Below, one piece after another: positions 1-11,200 of a DNA stretch of 64,000 nt. Every line of letters begins with the position of its first letter. Within the stretch, counting starts at the first letter, position 1. Below the pieces are notes generated by a model. The model saw only the letters and a list, made by a program, of their open reading frames with translations. It made no database searches and was not told the DNA's origin. Origin of the DNA: Manihot esculenta (taxonomy: Eukaryota; Streptophyta; Magnoliopsida; Malpighiales; Euphorbiaceae); NCBI RefSeq assembly GCF_001659605.2, contig NC_035161.2, positions 29,869,691 to 29,933,690 of the forward strand, in the 5' to 3' direction. The translations under genes and the position numbers were made by a program.

Positions 1-641
1 ATTACTTTTGGAAATGCCTTTGTGCTGAAAGATGGCCTTCAATTTGCAAAAGGCCCAGCCCTCCAACTGTGACCTACTACAAGCTCTATCAAACATTTTA
101 TAAGCAACAATGTCACACCCTGCTTCCTCCTAGACTTTCTTTTGACGATTTAGAATTTTTCTTTGATATTTGGACTGAGGAAAAATTGATCTTCTCAGAA
201 GTAGTCCCAGGCCCTGTTCTGCTGGCTGGAATCAGAGCCCCACCACCTGGAGTTTGTGACATACTGAGATTTCACCTTGAAGGTCCTGAATGTAAGATGA
301 CTTTACCTGTTGAGCCAAGGGTCAAAATTCATTTGAGCCAGATTCTGAGCGTTTCAGTGCTTGTAGGGCGCAAAGATTCCAATGAGGTTGCTTGTGTCAT
401 TGATGGATCTGTGTTTGATTATATAGATCGGACAGCCTATAGGGCTATGGCATTTGAATACCTTGATTTCTCCCCAGTTCACCCATTTATTCCTAATATC
501 CGAGCATGGATATCTTTGCTTTTCATGGAAGATGGAAATGAGGGTGTCATTGATGTCTTTGGGATTGAATTGGATTTCCGTGATGCTGCAAATTCTAGAG
601 AGGAGGTTTTATGGCTGTTGGACGTGCTTGATTGGAAGTAA
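1..641 (+). CDS. Putative F-box family protein, C-terminal part (5' end outside window)
   Basis: The frame is open from the left edge (codons from position 3) to a TAA at 639-641, so the true start lies upstream; an in-frame Met at 69 is probably internal. The first residues include a W-x-x-L-C-x-x-x-W-P segment followed by Y-x-x-L-Y, the pattern often found just after the F-box helix bundle in plant F-box proteins. I infer a substrate adaptor of an SCF ubiquitin ligase. The F-box itself is not in the window, so this rests on family resemblance. The rest is a mixed beta-rich region with no kelch or leucine-rich repeats that I can see. No intron is visible in the 641 nt. It could be another plant protein of unknown function. 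Confidence 0.5.
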   Translation, partial: YFWKCLCAERWPSICKRPSPPTVTYYKLYQTFYKQQCHTLLPPRLSFDDLEFFFDIWTEEKLIFSEVVPGPVLLAGIRAPPPGVCDILRFHLEGPECKMTLPVEPRVKIHLSQILSVSVLVGRKDSNEVACVIDGSVFDYIDRTAYRAMAFEYLDFSPVHPFIPNIRAWISLLFMEDGNEGVIDVFGIELDFRDAANSREEVLWLLDVLDWK

Positions 642-1400
642 AACGTGGAACAGTGTTTGTTGTGAGATACTGAGCTCAATCAGTTGCAATGTTCATGTGC
701 CAAGGGAACTGTCCATGGGGAATAGTTCAAATGCCTTCATCCTCGGTGAATTCTGGCTTTGTGTTATATCATTGTGTTGCATATTTAATGTTTGTACATA
801 TTTCTTCTATTTGCTGCCATCAATTCATACGGACGTCTTATTAATGGGATCATCTCTCAGAAGTCTACTGCAGTAATATATTTTGCATTGAAGCATCGTT
901 CATGTCTTCATGACACTGATTTATAGTTGAAGTGCATAAGTGTAGCATTTGATATATGATACGTTAGTTTGTGCCTTGTTGTGGCATGTGGTGTTGGTTA
1001 AGGTACGTTGCTGATTTAGTCAATCCTTTTCAACGTGATGTTGGAACTAAAGAAGGGTCATTGTTTTTGACATTTGATGTCTGTGAATAAGTTAAAAGAG
1101 AAAAGGGGAAGGGACTAAACCACAATATTTCATCTAGTTTCAATTCTCTGTCCCTACCCCACGAGCTATTTTGGGAAAAAATATTGTCCATCGCCATCCC
1201 TACACCACTTGCCATGTTTCCTAATAAGAAACAAACGATATGCCTTGATATTTTGGTTATTAGAGACAGAGGGCTCTGTTTGTTGTTTCTTTAGTTTTAT
1301 TCTTCATGTTTAAGATTAAGCTCAGATGGGCTTTGAGAAAAGCTCGTGCTTCTCTTGTACTTTGATATTAATGAAAATTCACATGTTAAAAAAAAAAAAA
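642..1400 (+). other. 3' UTR and downstream flank of the putative F-box gene
   Basis: No further coding region is visible. The stretch is T-rich and carries an A-rich run at 1388-1400, just after a segment with several short AT-rich elements that could act as polyadenylation signals. The 3' end of the transcript cannot be fixed from sequence alone. Confidence 0.35.
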
Positions 1401-3093
1401 GAAAGAAAATGGCTGTGAGAAACTTGTTCACTCTTCCTTTTGTCCATCGAAACCCAGCGGCCAAGCCATACATCATCACGGGACATAACCTACTAAGTAC
1501 TAACCATCTCTTTCTCATTTTCCCCAACACAATCTTTATTTTCTGAATGAAGATGCACCTGGACTGTTTAAATTTTTCAAAAATTAACAGAAGGACTATT
1601 AGGAGGATTTCATCAAACACCATTAACGGCTGAAAGAGGAAGGATCAGGTACTAATATATTCATATATATGTGTTAAAATAGAAAGAAAACAAAAACTCT
1701 CATATGGGGTATAAACACCAGTGATAAGCCTGGTCTTTGTAGCTTTATGTATGTATGCGTTGCCCCATGCCAATGATGCCATAGGCACTTGTAGACAAGA
1801 AATGATCAGAGGTTACCGGTGAAACTACCAATTTATTGAGTCCCAGGATCACTTATCAGAAAGACATTCAACGAGGCTTTAATAGTATGATCAAATAAAG
1901 AGTGTACAGAAAAACGGTAACCTGTTTTATCTTAGAGTTGCTATTAAGAAATATATCTATATAATTAATTAAATCATATTAATTTTAATTTAGAATTATA
2001 TTTAATATACTTTAATTTAAAATTGTATATTAAATAATGTTTAAACTAATACATTTCAAAAAGCAAATATCAACTCTATTTAAGTTTTGTGATTTTATTT
2101 TATTTTATTTTTTTATTATTATTTTTTAAACATTCAAATTAATTTGTATTGAAGATCTAAAAGGGCAATCGGTTAGAAAATTATAACTGGTCTAGAAATA
2201 GAAAAAGCCCACATTTTTATCCACATTTCGAACGGAACCCAATTCATTTCGAGATAGTATTTAGAGAACCCAATTCATTTCGAAATCGTACTGAAATAAT
2301 TTGTAACTTCGCTCTCCACAACCTTATTCTTTACCTCTGCATCAAAATGCAACAAGTAAAAGAAAATCACCTACAACAATATATTTCGAAAATAGAGGTC
2401 AAGTCAACAATCCAAAATTAAAATATGATCTCAAACGATAAACAGTGGAAAGATAGGGAAGACAGCAAAGAAAATAAACAAACAAAATCTATCTAACTAA
2501 TAACATATTCGACTGTACTAGAATTATCGACTGAAATTTAATAAAAAGAATCGATGCCATAGTATTTCAGTATCATATAGCCATGAAACCGTAATAAAAA
2601 GACAGATTCTCACTCTAATATTAATTAATCTATTGATTCACACAATTTACGATGATAATTGGCCGAAAAGAAAACCTAAGACACAGAAATTGAGCCATGC
2701 AATTAAAGATACAATCGTACCCACACGCATTTTAAACTTAGAGGAACTTCAATTCTAAAAATTCACTTCCTTCCATTTTCTGTCATTTTATTATTTTAAT
2801 ACAAATATAAGAGAGAATACATATGTATAATAAAAGTAAACTTTTTTTTCTTAAAAAAAGGGGAAAAAGTGAAATTTACTTGAAAAGGCAGCAGCAGAAG
2901 GGGAATAATATATATCAACCCCAGCTCATAGTTAAATGGAAAATAATACAATACATTAACAGGTGTTACTTCTAGCCATTTATATTGTGACGGTGAATAC
3001 AAATATTTAGTGGATTAATATTTTTTAAAATTATTTTATATAAATAAAATTTTAATTTTATTAATTAAGAATTCTCATAGTATTAAATAACTC
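1401..3093. other. AT-rich intergenic spacer
   Basis: No credible ORF, RNA gene or repeat boundary was seen. The sequence is strongly A/T-biased with poly-T and poly-A stretches (for example 2090-2130 and 2845-2870). Confidence 0.5.
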
Positions 3094-3217
3094 CTAGTCA
3101 GACACAGGCATGGTGAAGGATGATTTTACAATCTCATTCCCAGACCACCTCTGTAAGGTCCATGTCCATTGCTCCACAAAATCAACCCATGAGGCAGCCT
3201 CCACTGTCGCCACTTCC
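3094..3217 (-). pseudogene. Orphan terminal-exon-like coding remnant
   Basis: Reading the minus strand, an acceptor-like TAG ends at 3218. It is followed by an open stretch of about 40 codons ending in TAG at 3094-3096. The peptide is rich in tryptophan (WVDFVEQWTWTLQRW) and its base composition is much less AT-rich than the flanks, which is why it looks like former coding DNA. No upstream exon is visible on the minus strand within the next kilobase, so I call it a gene fragment. I do not recognise the family. Confidence 0.3.
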
Positions 3218-3961
3218 CTATCAAAATTTTATTATAATTAAAGTAAAATTATACATTACTCAGGGTTCATACAAATTAAATATTTTTTATTTAAATTTGT
3301 TGATTTGTTTTATATGTTTTAATTAATTATATATAAAAATAAATAGATTGAAAAGAACTTAAGAGGCAATGATTTTATTTAAACATGTGTTGACATCAAT
3401 TGTAATCCAAAATAGATTTTGATCTAGAGATGAATTTGACATTTTCAACGTTTTTGGGTAAATTTAACATATTTTTCAATTAGATTTTGGGAATTTGATT
3501 GTTGTATTAATGATGCCAACTTTGCCTCACATCACATGCTGAGGTGTAAGAATTATAGATGGACAAAGATCCTGTCACACGTTTGATGCACACCGCCATC
3601 TTATCATTTACGTGCAACGCCACAATTCCAATTCTACCCTCGTATAGCCTGCTGAAATTTGTGCAAAAGAAATTTTCCCATATTGTAAAATAAAATATTT
3701 AATTTTATCAATTAATTATTAAATTTATAAAAACTAAAAAAAATAATTAAATTAAATTCTTATAAACTAATGATTTAACATTTATAGAATATTTTGAAGA
3801 TTGGTGAGAATAAAAAGAATAGAATATATAGTACCACCAGATGGACCATAGTCCATATATAGAAATGATTTATTATAAATAATATTATAATTATTATATA
3901 CTATTACGAGGACTTTGCATTTGTAGCTAGACTTTTTACAGGGCTTGAACTATTTCATTCT
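3218..3961. other. AT-rich intergenic spacer
   Basis: Mostly A/T-rich. A more mixed-composition stretch at about 3530-3665 has no ORF of note. Nothing else could be supported. Confidence 0.4.
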
Positions 3962-3971
3962 TTATTAAGGC

Positions 3972-4068
3972 AATATTTTTTTTTTTTAAAATAGGGGGTT
4001 GGGGAATTGAACCTTAGACCTTTCAAGGCTACAGGATGCATTTTCCACCAAATTAAGTCTTGGAGTGC
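3972..4068 (-). mobile_element. Short tRNA-like SINE with 10-bp target-site duplication
   Basis: On the minus strand this is about 80 bp of unique sequence ending in a poly(A) tail, seen as a T-run at 3976-3988 on the plus strand. It contains GGTTCAATTCC, a good match to the RNA polymerase III B box. The element is bracketed by the perfect direct repeat TTATTAAGGC at 3962-3971 and 4069-4078. A-tail, B box and target duplication together support a SINE or SINE fragment. The A box is weak and the body is shorter than typical plant SINEs, so it may be truncated. Confidence 0.6.
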
Positions 4069-4134
4069 TTATTAAGGCCATGTTTGTATTATAATACTTT
4101 AGATCTTGCTTCATTATTGTGAGTATTGCCTTTT

Positions 4135-4189
4135 ATCATTTTAAGTGTGCTCCATTTCAAAAAAAAAAAAAAAATCATTTTAAGTGTGC
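4135..4189 (+). mobile_element. Poly(A)-only retroposition scar
   Basis: A 16-bp direct repeat (ATCATTTTAAGTGTGC) occurs at 4135-4150 and 4174-4189. The intervening DNA is only about eight unique bases followed by a run of about 17 A. This is the footprint expected when target-primed reverse transcription copies little beyond the tail of a template RNA. Slippage at an A-run cannot produce the 16-bp duplication. Confidence 0.55.
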
Positions 4190-4833
4190 AATTTTCCTTT
4201 TGAAGAAATCGACTACGTAGGCTCCCAAATACACACACATAAGGTGTATTTGTATTTGAATTTGGCTCTAAATAAAGAATCAAATAGCGTACTATTTATA
4301 ATATTTTATTAGTATTGGTGAATTTAGTTAGACATGACTATCTTTTTAATTTTAAGTATTTATTCCGTTCATATGAGTCCGAAACTCTTGAATATATATT
4401 TTTTTATTATAATTATATTTGTTTAATTTGGTCTAGTTTTTATGTATATAAATCTGTTTCTATGATTATTTTAATTTTTTGTACGATGAGAGGCTTTATT
4501 AGTTGAATTGTTATTATAAATGAAAATTTTTTAATTAATTTTTTAATTTTAAAAAATATATTAATTAATTATTTTATTAATTTTAAAATTTAAAATGTCT
4601 CTAATACGGATAGACTAATTAATAGATTTTTTAAAAATTGAAAGGACCAACTAATAGTTTTTTAAAATTATAATAATTAAATAGTGAAATACTTAACGGA
4701 TAAAATTAATGATGAACTAACTAATAAATTTTTTAAAATATTTAAGATGTTTTAGTACATTTTTCAAAAATTGATAGATTAATTAATAAATTTTTTCATA
4801 TCATAAAACCTTAATATTAATATGTCATATACG
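4190..4833. other. AT-rich intergenic spacer
   Basis: Very A/T-rich, with no supported gene or clear element boundary. Several short TTTTAAA-like words recur without regular spacing. Confidence 0.4.
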
Positions 4834-5302
4834 TAGGGGTAAGCATTCGGTCGGTTCGGTTTTAAATCGAATTGAACCGAATAAATCAAAAATTAAAATT
4901 TGAGTATTTATAAAAATTGAATCGAATTGATTTTGTTTAGAAATCAAATCGAATCGAACCAATTTGATTCGATTCAATTCAGTTTGGTTTAATTGATTTC
5001 GATTTTTAATAATTTTTTTTTATTTTTTATACTTTATTTTTAGTATTTTAAAATTTAATTAAAATATTTTAATTTTAATATGATTTACTTTCTCTATATT
5101 ATTAAAAATAACATACTATTATCATTAATCGGTTCGATTCGATTTTTTCGATTTTTTTTATCAAAATGAACAAACTAAAATAATTGAAATTTTTAAAATT
5201 AAAAATCGAATCGAACCGAATTGAATAAAAAACCAAACTGAATTTTTAAATTAATTCAGTTCGATCGATTTTTTCGATTTGAATAGAACACTGATCACCC
5301 CG
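4834..5302. mobile_element. hAT-like non-autonomous element with GGTTCGGT-type subterminal repeats
   Basis: It starts with TAGGGGTAAGCATTCGG and ends with an imperfect inverted copy (CACTGATCACCCC). Both ends carry many copies of short motifs such as TCGGTTCGGTT, AATCGAA and GAACCGAA in opposite orientations. The TAGGG-type terminus and dense subterminal repeats fit hAT MITEs. The flanking 8-mers (CATATACG and CATACATA) match at only 5 of 8 positions, so the target duplication is decayed or the right end is off by a base or two. There is no transposase ORF. Confidence 0.5.
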
Positions 5303-5317
5303 CATACATACTTTGTA

Positions 5318-6988
5318 TACAATAATTTTCAGAATTAAAATAATATAACATTGTTTTTTTAGGAAAAATTATGTAACTTCATTGAGAAAGAAAGAAGTAC
5401 ATCAGCAATTACAGGAGGAGGATAACTAAATCATTCTCCAGTTCTTCACTCGGATACTCGAACTAACAAATGAGCGGTCACACTCGCATAACGACTAACA
5501 TGAAGAGAAATTAATTTCGTTCAACATAGCTCGACATTTCAAAATAATAAAGCCATACGATATCAAATCAATATATCCCGAGCTGTTCAACATAGGGATG
5601 TCAGGCGGGCGGGTTTTCACGGGTACCCGATCCGTCCAAATCCTATTAGAACGGATTTGGATTTTTATAAAACGGATTTGTGCGGGTTCGGGTTTGAAAA
5701 ATTTTACCCGTCTCGGATTCGGGTAGGGTTCGGAATTAAGTGATCGGATACCCATTACCCGAACCCGATTACCTATATTAACAAACTAATCCTAATCACT
5801 CATTCCATTTTCCATTTTACTGATTCCATTTTTCATTTTACCTCTCTCTCTCCGTCAGCGCCTCTCTCTCCTGCTTCCCTTCCCTCTCTCCCCACTTCAC
5901 TGACTGCCGGCATCCCAATCGGCATCGGCACCGGCGACGTCTCCTTTCTCTTCTCGGCGACGTCTCCTTTCTCTCCAGTCAGCCATATCTCCTATCTCCG
6001 GTCGGTGACATCTCCCACATCCCACTTTCCACGGGTCCCTCTCTCTCCACTTCACTGACTGTCGGCACCCCAATCGGCATCGGCATCGGCACCGACGTCT
6101 CCTTTCTCTCCCCGGTGACGTCTCCTTTCTCTCCAGTCAGCGATATCTCCTCCCACAGTCCTACTTTCCACGGGTAACCACATCTCCCACACATCTGACA
6201 TCTCCCACAGTATTCTCAAAAAGAAAAAGAAAAGAAAAAAAGAGTGGGTCTTATTATTTTCTACCCTGCTCCCGTCCTCTGATCCGTCGTCTCTTCTTTG
6301 CTTCCTTTCCTCCGGCAACCATATGAACATTGAAAATAATAATAATAATAATAATAATAATAAGCATTCATATTTTTTTTTATATTCTGGTTGTTTTTCT
6401 TTTTCTTTCTTTCTTTTTTTTTTCTTAATTTTTAGTATGAATTGCTATATTCTTCATTACTTTGAATTTTCAAATTTCTTTTGAATATGTATAATGATGG
6501 TTGTGAAATTAAATTCATGTGGTACATAAGAAAAGGAAGATGAGTATCCATATATTTAAATTTTTATCATTGAATTGAATTAAAAAAAATCGGGTTCGGT
6601 CGGGTTCGAATATTATGCGGGTATTGTTAAACGAATTTGGAACGGTTACGGGTAATAAAATTAAAATACTAAATGGATTTGGAATGGGTTTGGAAATTTT
6701 ATATATAACCTGGTTCGAATTTGGGTACCTCAATTTCTAGGATACCCTCCCTAGTTCAAGGCCATAACAACTGACTGGCATCAGATTCTAGTGCCACCCT
6801 TTCCCATCCTTGTTTCTTGATCCAGTTTAAGGCTTCTCGGACGGCTAGTAATTCAACAACCTTCACTTTCATCTTCCCTCCTAAGCATGAGCCTGCATGG
6901 TCTCGGACAACCAACCCTATACTCGTTATGCCTTGGCTGTTATCCAATGATACATCTACAATAATTTTCAGAATTAAAATAATATAAC
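5318..6988 (-). mobile_element. 5'-truncated LINE retrotransposon (RNase H end), interrupted by an hAT-like element
   Basis: A perfect 32-bp direct repeat at 5318-5349 and 6957-6988 marks the target-site duplication. The insert lies on the minus strand. Near 6947-6763 it encodes an RNase H-like (RVT_3) segment with V-V-R-D-H-x-G, an R-E-A-L-x-W helix and an E-S-D-A motif. After the nested insertion, the matching C-terminal part is recognisable at about 5575-5375 in shifted frames (including PPPVIADVLLS). It ends in a short A-tail, seen as a T-run at 5354-5360. Without the nested element the LINE copy is only about 440 bp. It is dead: truncated, frameshifted and interrupted. Confidence 0.7.
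5593..6753. mobile_element. hAT-like element nested in the LINE
   Basis: The element begins TAGGGATGTC and ends CCCTCCCTA. The flanking 8-mers GTTCAACA (5585-5592) and GTTCAAGG (6754-6761) agree at six of eight positions, the target-duplication size of hAT transposons. The first and last 150 bp carry inverted copies of CGGGT/ACCCG-rich subterminal repeats. Inside is a CT-rich block with a degenerate direct duplication of about 150 bp (about 5881-6030 and 6035-6180) and an (AAT)n run at 6334-6362. No transposase is encoded. The LINE RNase H reading frame breaks exactly at its edges. Confidence 0.65.
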
Positions 6989-7772
6989 GTATTTAAACAT
7001 GCAACAATATATGATCCTAAACATGTCCTCTTCAATGTGTCGTTATCTACTTCCCGTTTCAACGACAAAGAGCCACTCTCCTCAACTAACTAACATTTAC
7101 CCGAACCTAAATATAGATTTTAAATGCCATTTATTTCATTCTATTTCCATGATAATTTATATCTTTTTTTTAAATCAAATATTTCATTAATAAAATCTAG
7201 AAAAAATATTAATAAGATATGTCAAGATAATAAATTACTATAATAGAAAACAATCAATCCAAACTCAGGAAATTATTTTCTTCACACAATGCATTAGCCT
7301 TCTTTTTTTTTTTTTTAAATCTCAATTCAAATTACTATTATTATTATTATTTTTTTCCCAAATTAAGACCTTCCTTATTAAACCTGTCTGAAAATAATTA
7401 CTAGAATTTCGCAGCACCGCTGCAAAATTAGTTCATCCTGTTAAATAATTTACTTTAACATTTTCTACATTTTTAACATTTAATAATTAGAACCATTCCA
7501 TTTATCACAGTTTAATTCTGAATTTTATATCACTATGAATCAATTTAAATGGAGGATTTGCATGTTTCCAATGTTTTTATTGCTCATTGCTAGTATCTTT
7601 GCTGATAATATTAATTTTATCCTTAAAAAGTTATTTTTATAAAATAATAAATAATTTTTTTTTACTAAAATACATACAAATCATTCTTTGTAAAATAAAT
7701 TATGCATGATTTTGAAAAACTGTTATTTCAAAAAGAAAAAAAAAACCGTTAAATATTCCAATCCGAATTTAA
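6989..7772. other. AT-rich intergenic spacer
   Basis: Poly-T and poly-A-rich DNA with no supported gene. T-runs sit at about 7300-7316 and an A-rich run at about 7730-7746. Confidence 0.4.
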
Positions 7773-8009
7773 TTATGACTTACAAGCTGGAACGGGCGTG
7801 TCCAAGAAATAACTTCCCAAAGACGAAGGAAAAGTATCGTCATCAAATTCACCCAAAATTTTGAAGATCCAATAAAACTTCTCCGAGAAGCTGGCTGCTC
7901 GACGAACATCAAACAAGAGGGCATTTCCGGAACTGGGCGAACTTCTTAGTTCAAACAGCATAGATAGATCATCGGACCACGCAAGTAAAGCGGGGTCAAC
8001 CAAGGGCAT
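7773..8009 (-). CDS. Small hypothetical ORF (78 aa), divergent from SCC2
   Basis: An ATG at 8009 opens a 78-codon frame ending at 7773, only about 290 bp upstream of the SCC2 start and on the opposite strand. Unlike the surrounding DNA, its composition is balanced and the protein is not low-complexity: it has aromatic and acidic residues and no obvious membrane segment. I do not recognise a domain. It could be a short gene sharing a bidirectional promoter, the remnant of a longer gene, or chance. No splice continuation is obvious. Confidence 0.3.
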   Translation of the reverse strand: MPLVDPALLAWSDDLSMLFELRSSPSSGNALLFDVRRAASFSEKFYWIFKILGEFDDDTFPSSLGSYFLDTPVPACKS

Positions 8010-8296
8010 TTTCGCGATTTAATCACCTTGGTCCCTAAAATTTCCACACCTATGAAACTAAATCCCTTTAGCCCCACCCAAAAAATAACTTTCCCCGCCA
8101 TTTGCATCCCTCATTTCTCTACCCAATTCTCTCCTTCTAGGGCTCCCAACTCTCTCTGCAACTCATAAAACCCTAATTCTTCTTTAATTGCCCCATACTT
8201 CCCCATTATTACATCACTACCACTTATACACTACTAACGTGGCTCTTTATTCATGCTTTTACTTCGCCACTTGTTAACTCACCGGTTAATCAATCG

Positions 8297-11200
8297 ATGA
8301 GCTATTCAAATTCAAATCTAACCGGCTCAGCTTCAAGCTGGAGCTCCGGTCCACGGGGCATAGGGCTATCCAACACAATACACTCGGAGGTAGCGCCTTG
8401 TTTGCCGCTGCCTTCGCTTCCGGTGTTCTGTGGCGCATCGGATCCGCTCCTCCGGTTATTCGACGATGCTGCTGATAGTAGTATCAGAGGTGTTTGGTCT
8501 TTGAATCGAAGTGAAATTTTCGCTCAGTCTGCTCGAATCGCTGATCTACTTCGGGAAACGGATGTTTCCTACCTGTGAGTTTTTCCATCATTTTTGAGCT
8601 ACCTTTTTTTTATAATTATTTTTTAATATTATAAGTACAGGTTGGAGTTTGAGTTTAGGAATCTAGTGAAATTAAGTGGAAAAATGCGGTTTCATACCTC
8701 CCTGTTTGTGAAAATGTGAAATTAAGTTTGTTTATATTTCTGTGAGTAGCTTAAGGTATCGAGATATTGATGCAAGTTTCATTTGCACTAAGAATTTGTG
8801 GTTTAACTTGTGAATTCGGGAAGTAACTTAGATGAAATGTAAAAGTATGCGGTTTAAGTTTTCTCTATATTTTTCCCTTTCTTAATTGATAGTTTGAATT
8901 AAAGTAACTTAGATGAAATGTAAAAGTATGCGGTTGAAGTTTTCTCTGTACTTTTTTTCCCTCTTAATTGATAGTTTGAATTATCTGAATTTTAAGCACC
9001 GGTTTTGCTTGAGAATTTACGTTGGAAGCAAACTTAAATTTTATAGGGTTGTTCTTTTTGGCGGTTTCTCAAGCAAGCCTTTAAGCTTTCTTTCAATTAT
9101 ATGCCTGAACTGTAAAAGCCACAACTTTGCAGTGATTTGCATGACTACCTTACATTGAAATGATCACAATACATCAGAAAACATTTTTAGTATTTAATCT
9201 CTTGATCTCTGCAGTTTAGTCAAATAAAGTCATAGCAGCTTCAAGCTCAGATAATCCGACTCTTTATTTTACCATTCTGTACCCGTGTCGACATGATACT
9301 TATGAGATATGACATGGAATATGTATCTGACACATGTCTAGATTATAATTATTACTATATAACTTTCTTTTTTTCTATTCTAGTTTATTTTATAAACTTA
9401 ACATATCTAAGCACCCGTGTCTAAATTTAGATGTCTACTTATTTTATGTTTAGAAAGTTGACAAGTCAAACATAGACGTATCTAAGTCCAAGTAACATAG
9501 GCTTCAAGTACAAGCACCACTGACCTTGATTCAGTATCCTTCTTTTTCTTTTTCCCTTCTGTTGATATGCATATATTTCAAATTACAGTCATGGCCATGC
9601 TCACGGTCTTGGTTACGCATAGTAGAAACAGGCATGTAACATAATAGTAACGGTCTATACCTATGCAAATTCTTTTGAAAAATTTGCAAAGTTCATGAAA
9701 TAAATAAATATTAAATTATTCCATTAAAATTAAAATATACAACTAAACAATAAGTATAAATATATCAAAGAAAGACATTAAATTCATCTCTTATAAATAA
9801 TTGATAGTAATCAATTTAAAACCAAAATAACCATATGGATGGTAAATTTTAAAGAACTGACTATTTAGTTTATGATAACTAAATAAGGTAATTTCAAACA
9901 TACTATTTAATTTATTAAAATTAATTCAAGAGTTAATTTCATGATTATTTATTTTTCTTAAATTGTACCTCGCCAAAGCTTAAATTTACACATAGCAATA
10001 ATATTAAAGCCTAACACTTCCTTTGATATTATTTTCTATTTGTTTATGAATTCCCAAAAATTGATTCAAAAAATAACTGAGAATTAAAAAATAAACAAAA
10101 ACTCACACTTTGCCTCCTTGATTTTAAAATAACCTTATTTATTTGATGGTTTATGCACTTGAACTCAAAATTTTTTAGAGAAAAAAAGGCTTTCTCTTGA
10201 GTTGATTGTGCGAAAATTGAGATAGTTGAGAGAAAATGACTTGGTTGCCTAAAGAGAAATTGAAGAGGAGCTAAAATGAAAAAATCAAAATAATTTTCTT
10301 TTCACAAACAAGGTCCTCTCTGCTGCATTTCATGTTTAAAATTTTAACTAAGCCAAAAGATCCTCAGCTGGAGAAGTAACAGCTATTACACCTTTAAATA
10401 ATGGTCGATAACAGCCATTACCTGTGTATAACAGCTATAACAGCCTTTACTGTTGCAATTTAAAAATCCTTTAAATGATGGTAGTAACCCTTTAAATAAT
10501 GGCCATTACGTAAAGTAAAGGCCATTATTCATCCATGATACACATGCTAGAAATGCATAGTTTCTGCTTAGTATTAATCGTTCTAGCTTTGGCTCAGATT
10601 TTTGGCTTAGCTTTTAAAAAAAGTTACATACTCCAATATTATATCAACTGAAGTGGCACTGTTGTTTCAAATTATTATAGATAGTCTGAACAGTTTACCA
10701 GGTTCATGTTTTGCCTATCCTATCTTAATCTCATTGAGTGGCAGCATTTTGTTTATACCTGTTGTTCTTTACAGGAACCTTAGAGACGAGATAAGGCCAA
10801 TTTCAGTTGAAATTGTTGAGCCTTTGGAGCTCCATGAGCAGGTTCTTCAATGCAATCCTGTAGCATTTGAGTATGTAACTCGCGGTAAACTAAGTACAAA
10901 CTGTTGCTCTTTCAATTTGTTCTCTCGCCCTTACCCACTTAAGTATCTCTGTTTCTCTATTCAGGTATGATGGTACTGTATATTTGAGTAATATGTGATT
11001 TACTGTCAATCGATGAAGAAGGGATGTGCATCTAGGAGAATTTTAGATTTGTGCTGTGAGATATATATGTTGCATAGGTTAAGCTCTTAGATTTAGGTTA
11101 TGTTGCATGAGGGTAGGTATGGCAAGGTAAATTGTGCCACAATACAAGATGACAAACTAAAAGAAAATCCAATTAATGTTTATTATACTTGTTGAGACTA

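Noticed and set aside
3995..4010. tRNA gene on the minus strand (B box match)
   Set aside because: Only a B box is present, with no cloverleaf or acceptor stem; A-tail and target duplication indicate a SINE.
5979..6330. Open frames in the CT-rich core of the nested hAT-like element as a captured gene
   Set aside because: The frames follow a degenerate 150-bp duplication and have no recognisable domain or splice structure. Capture of a promoter/UTR fragment remains possible but is not supported.
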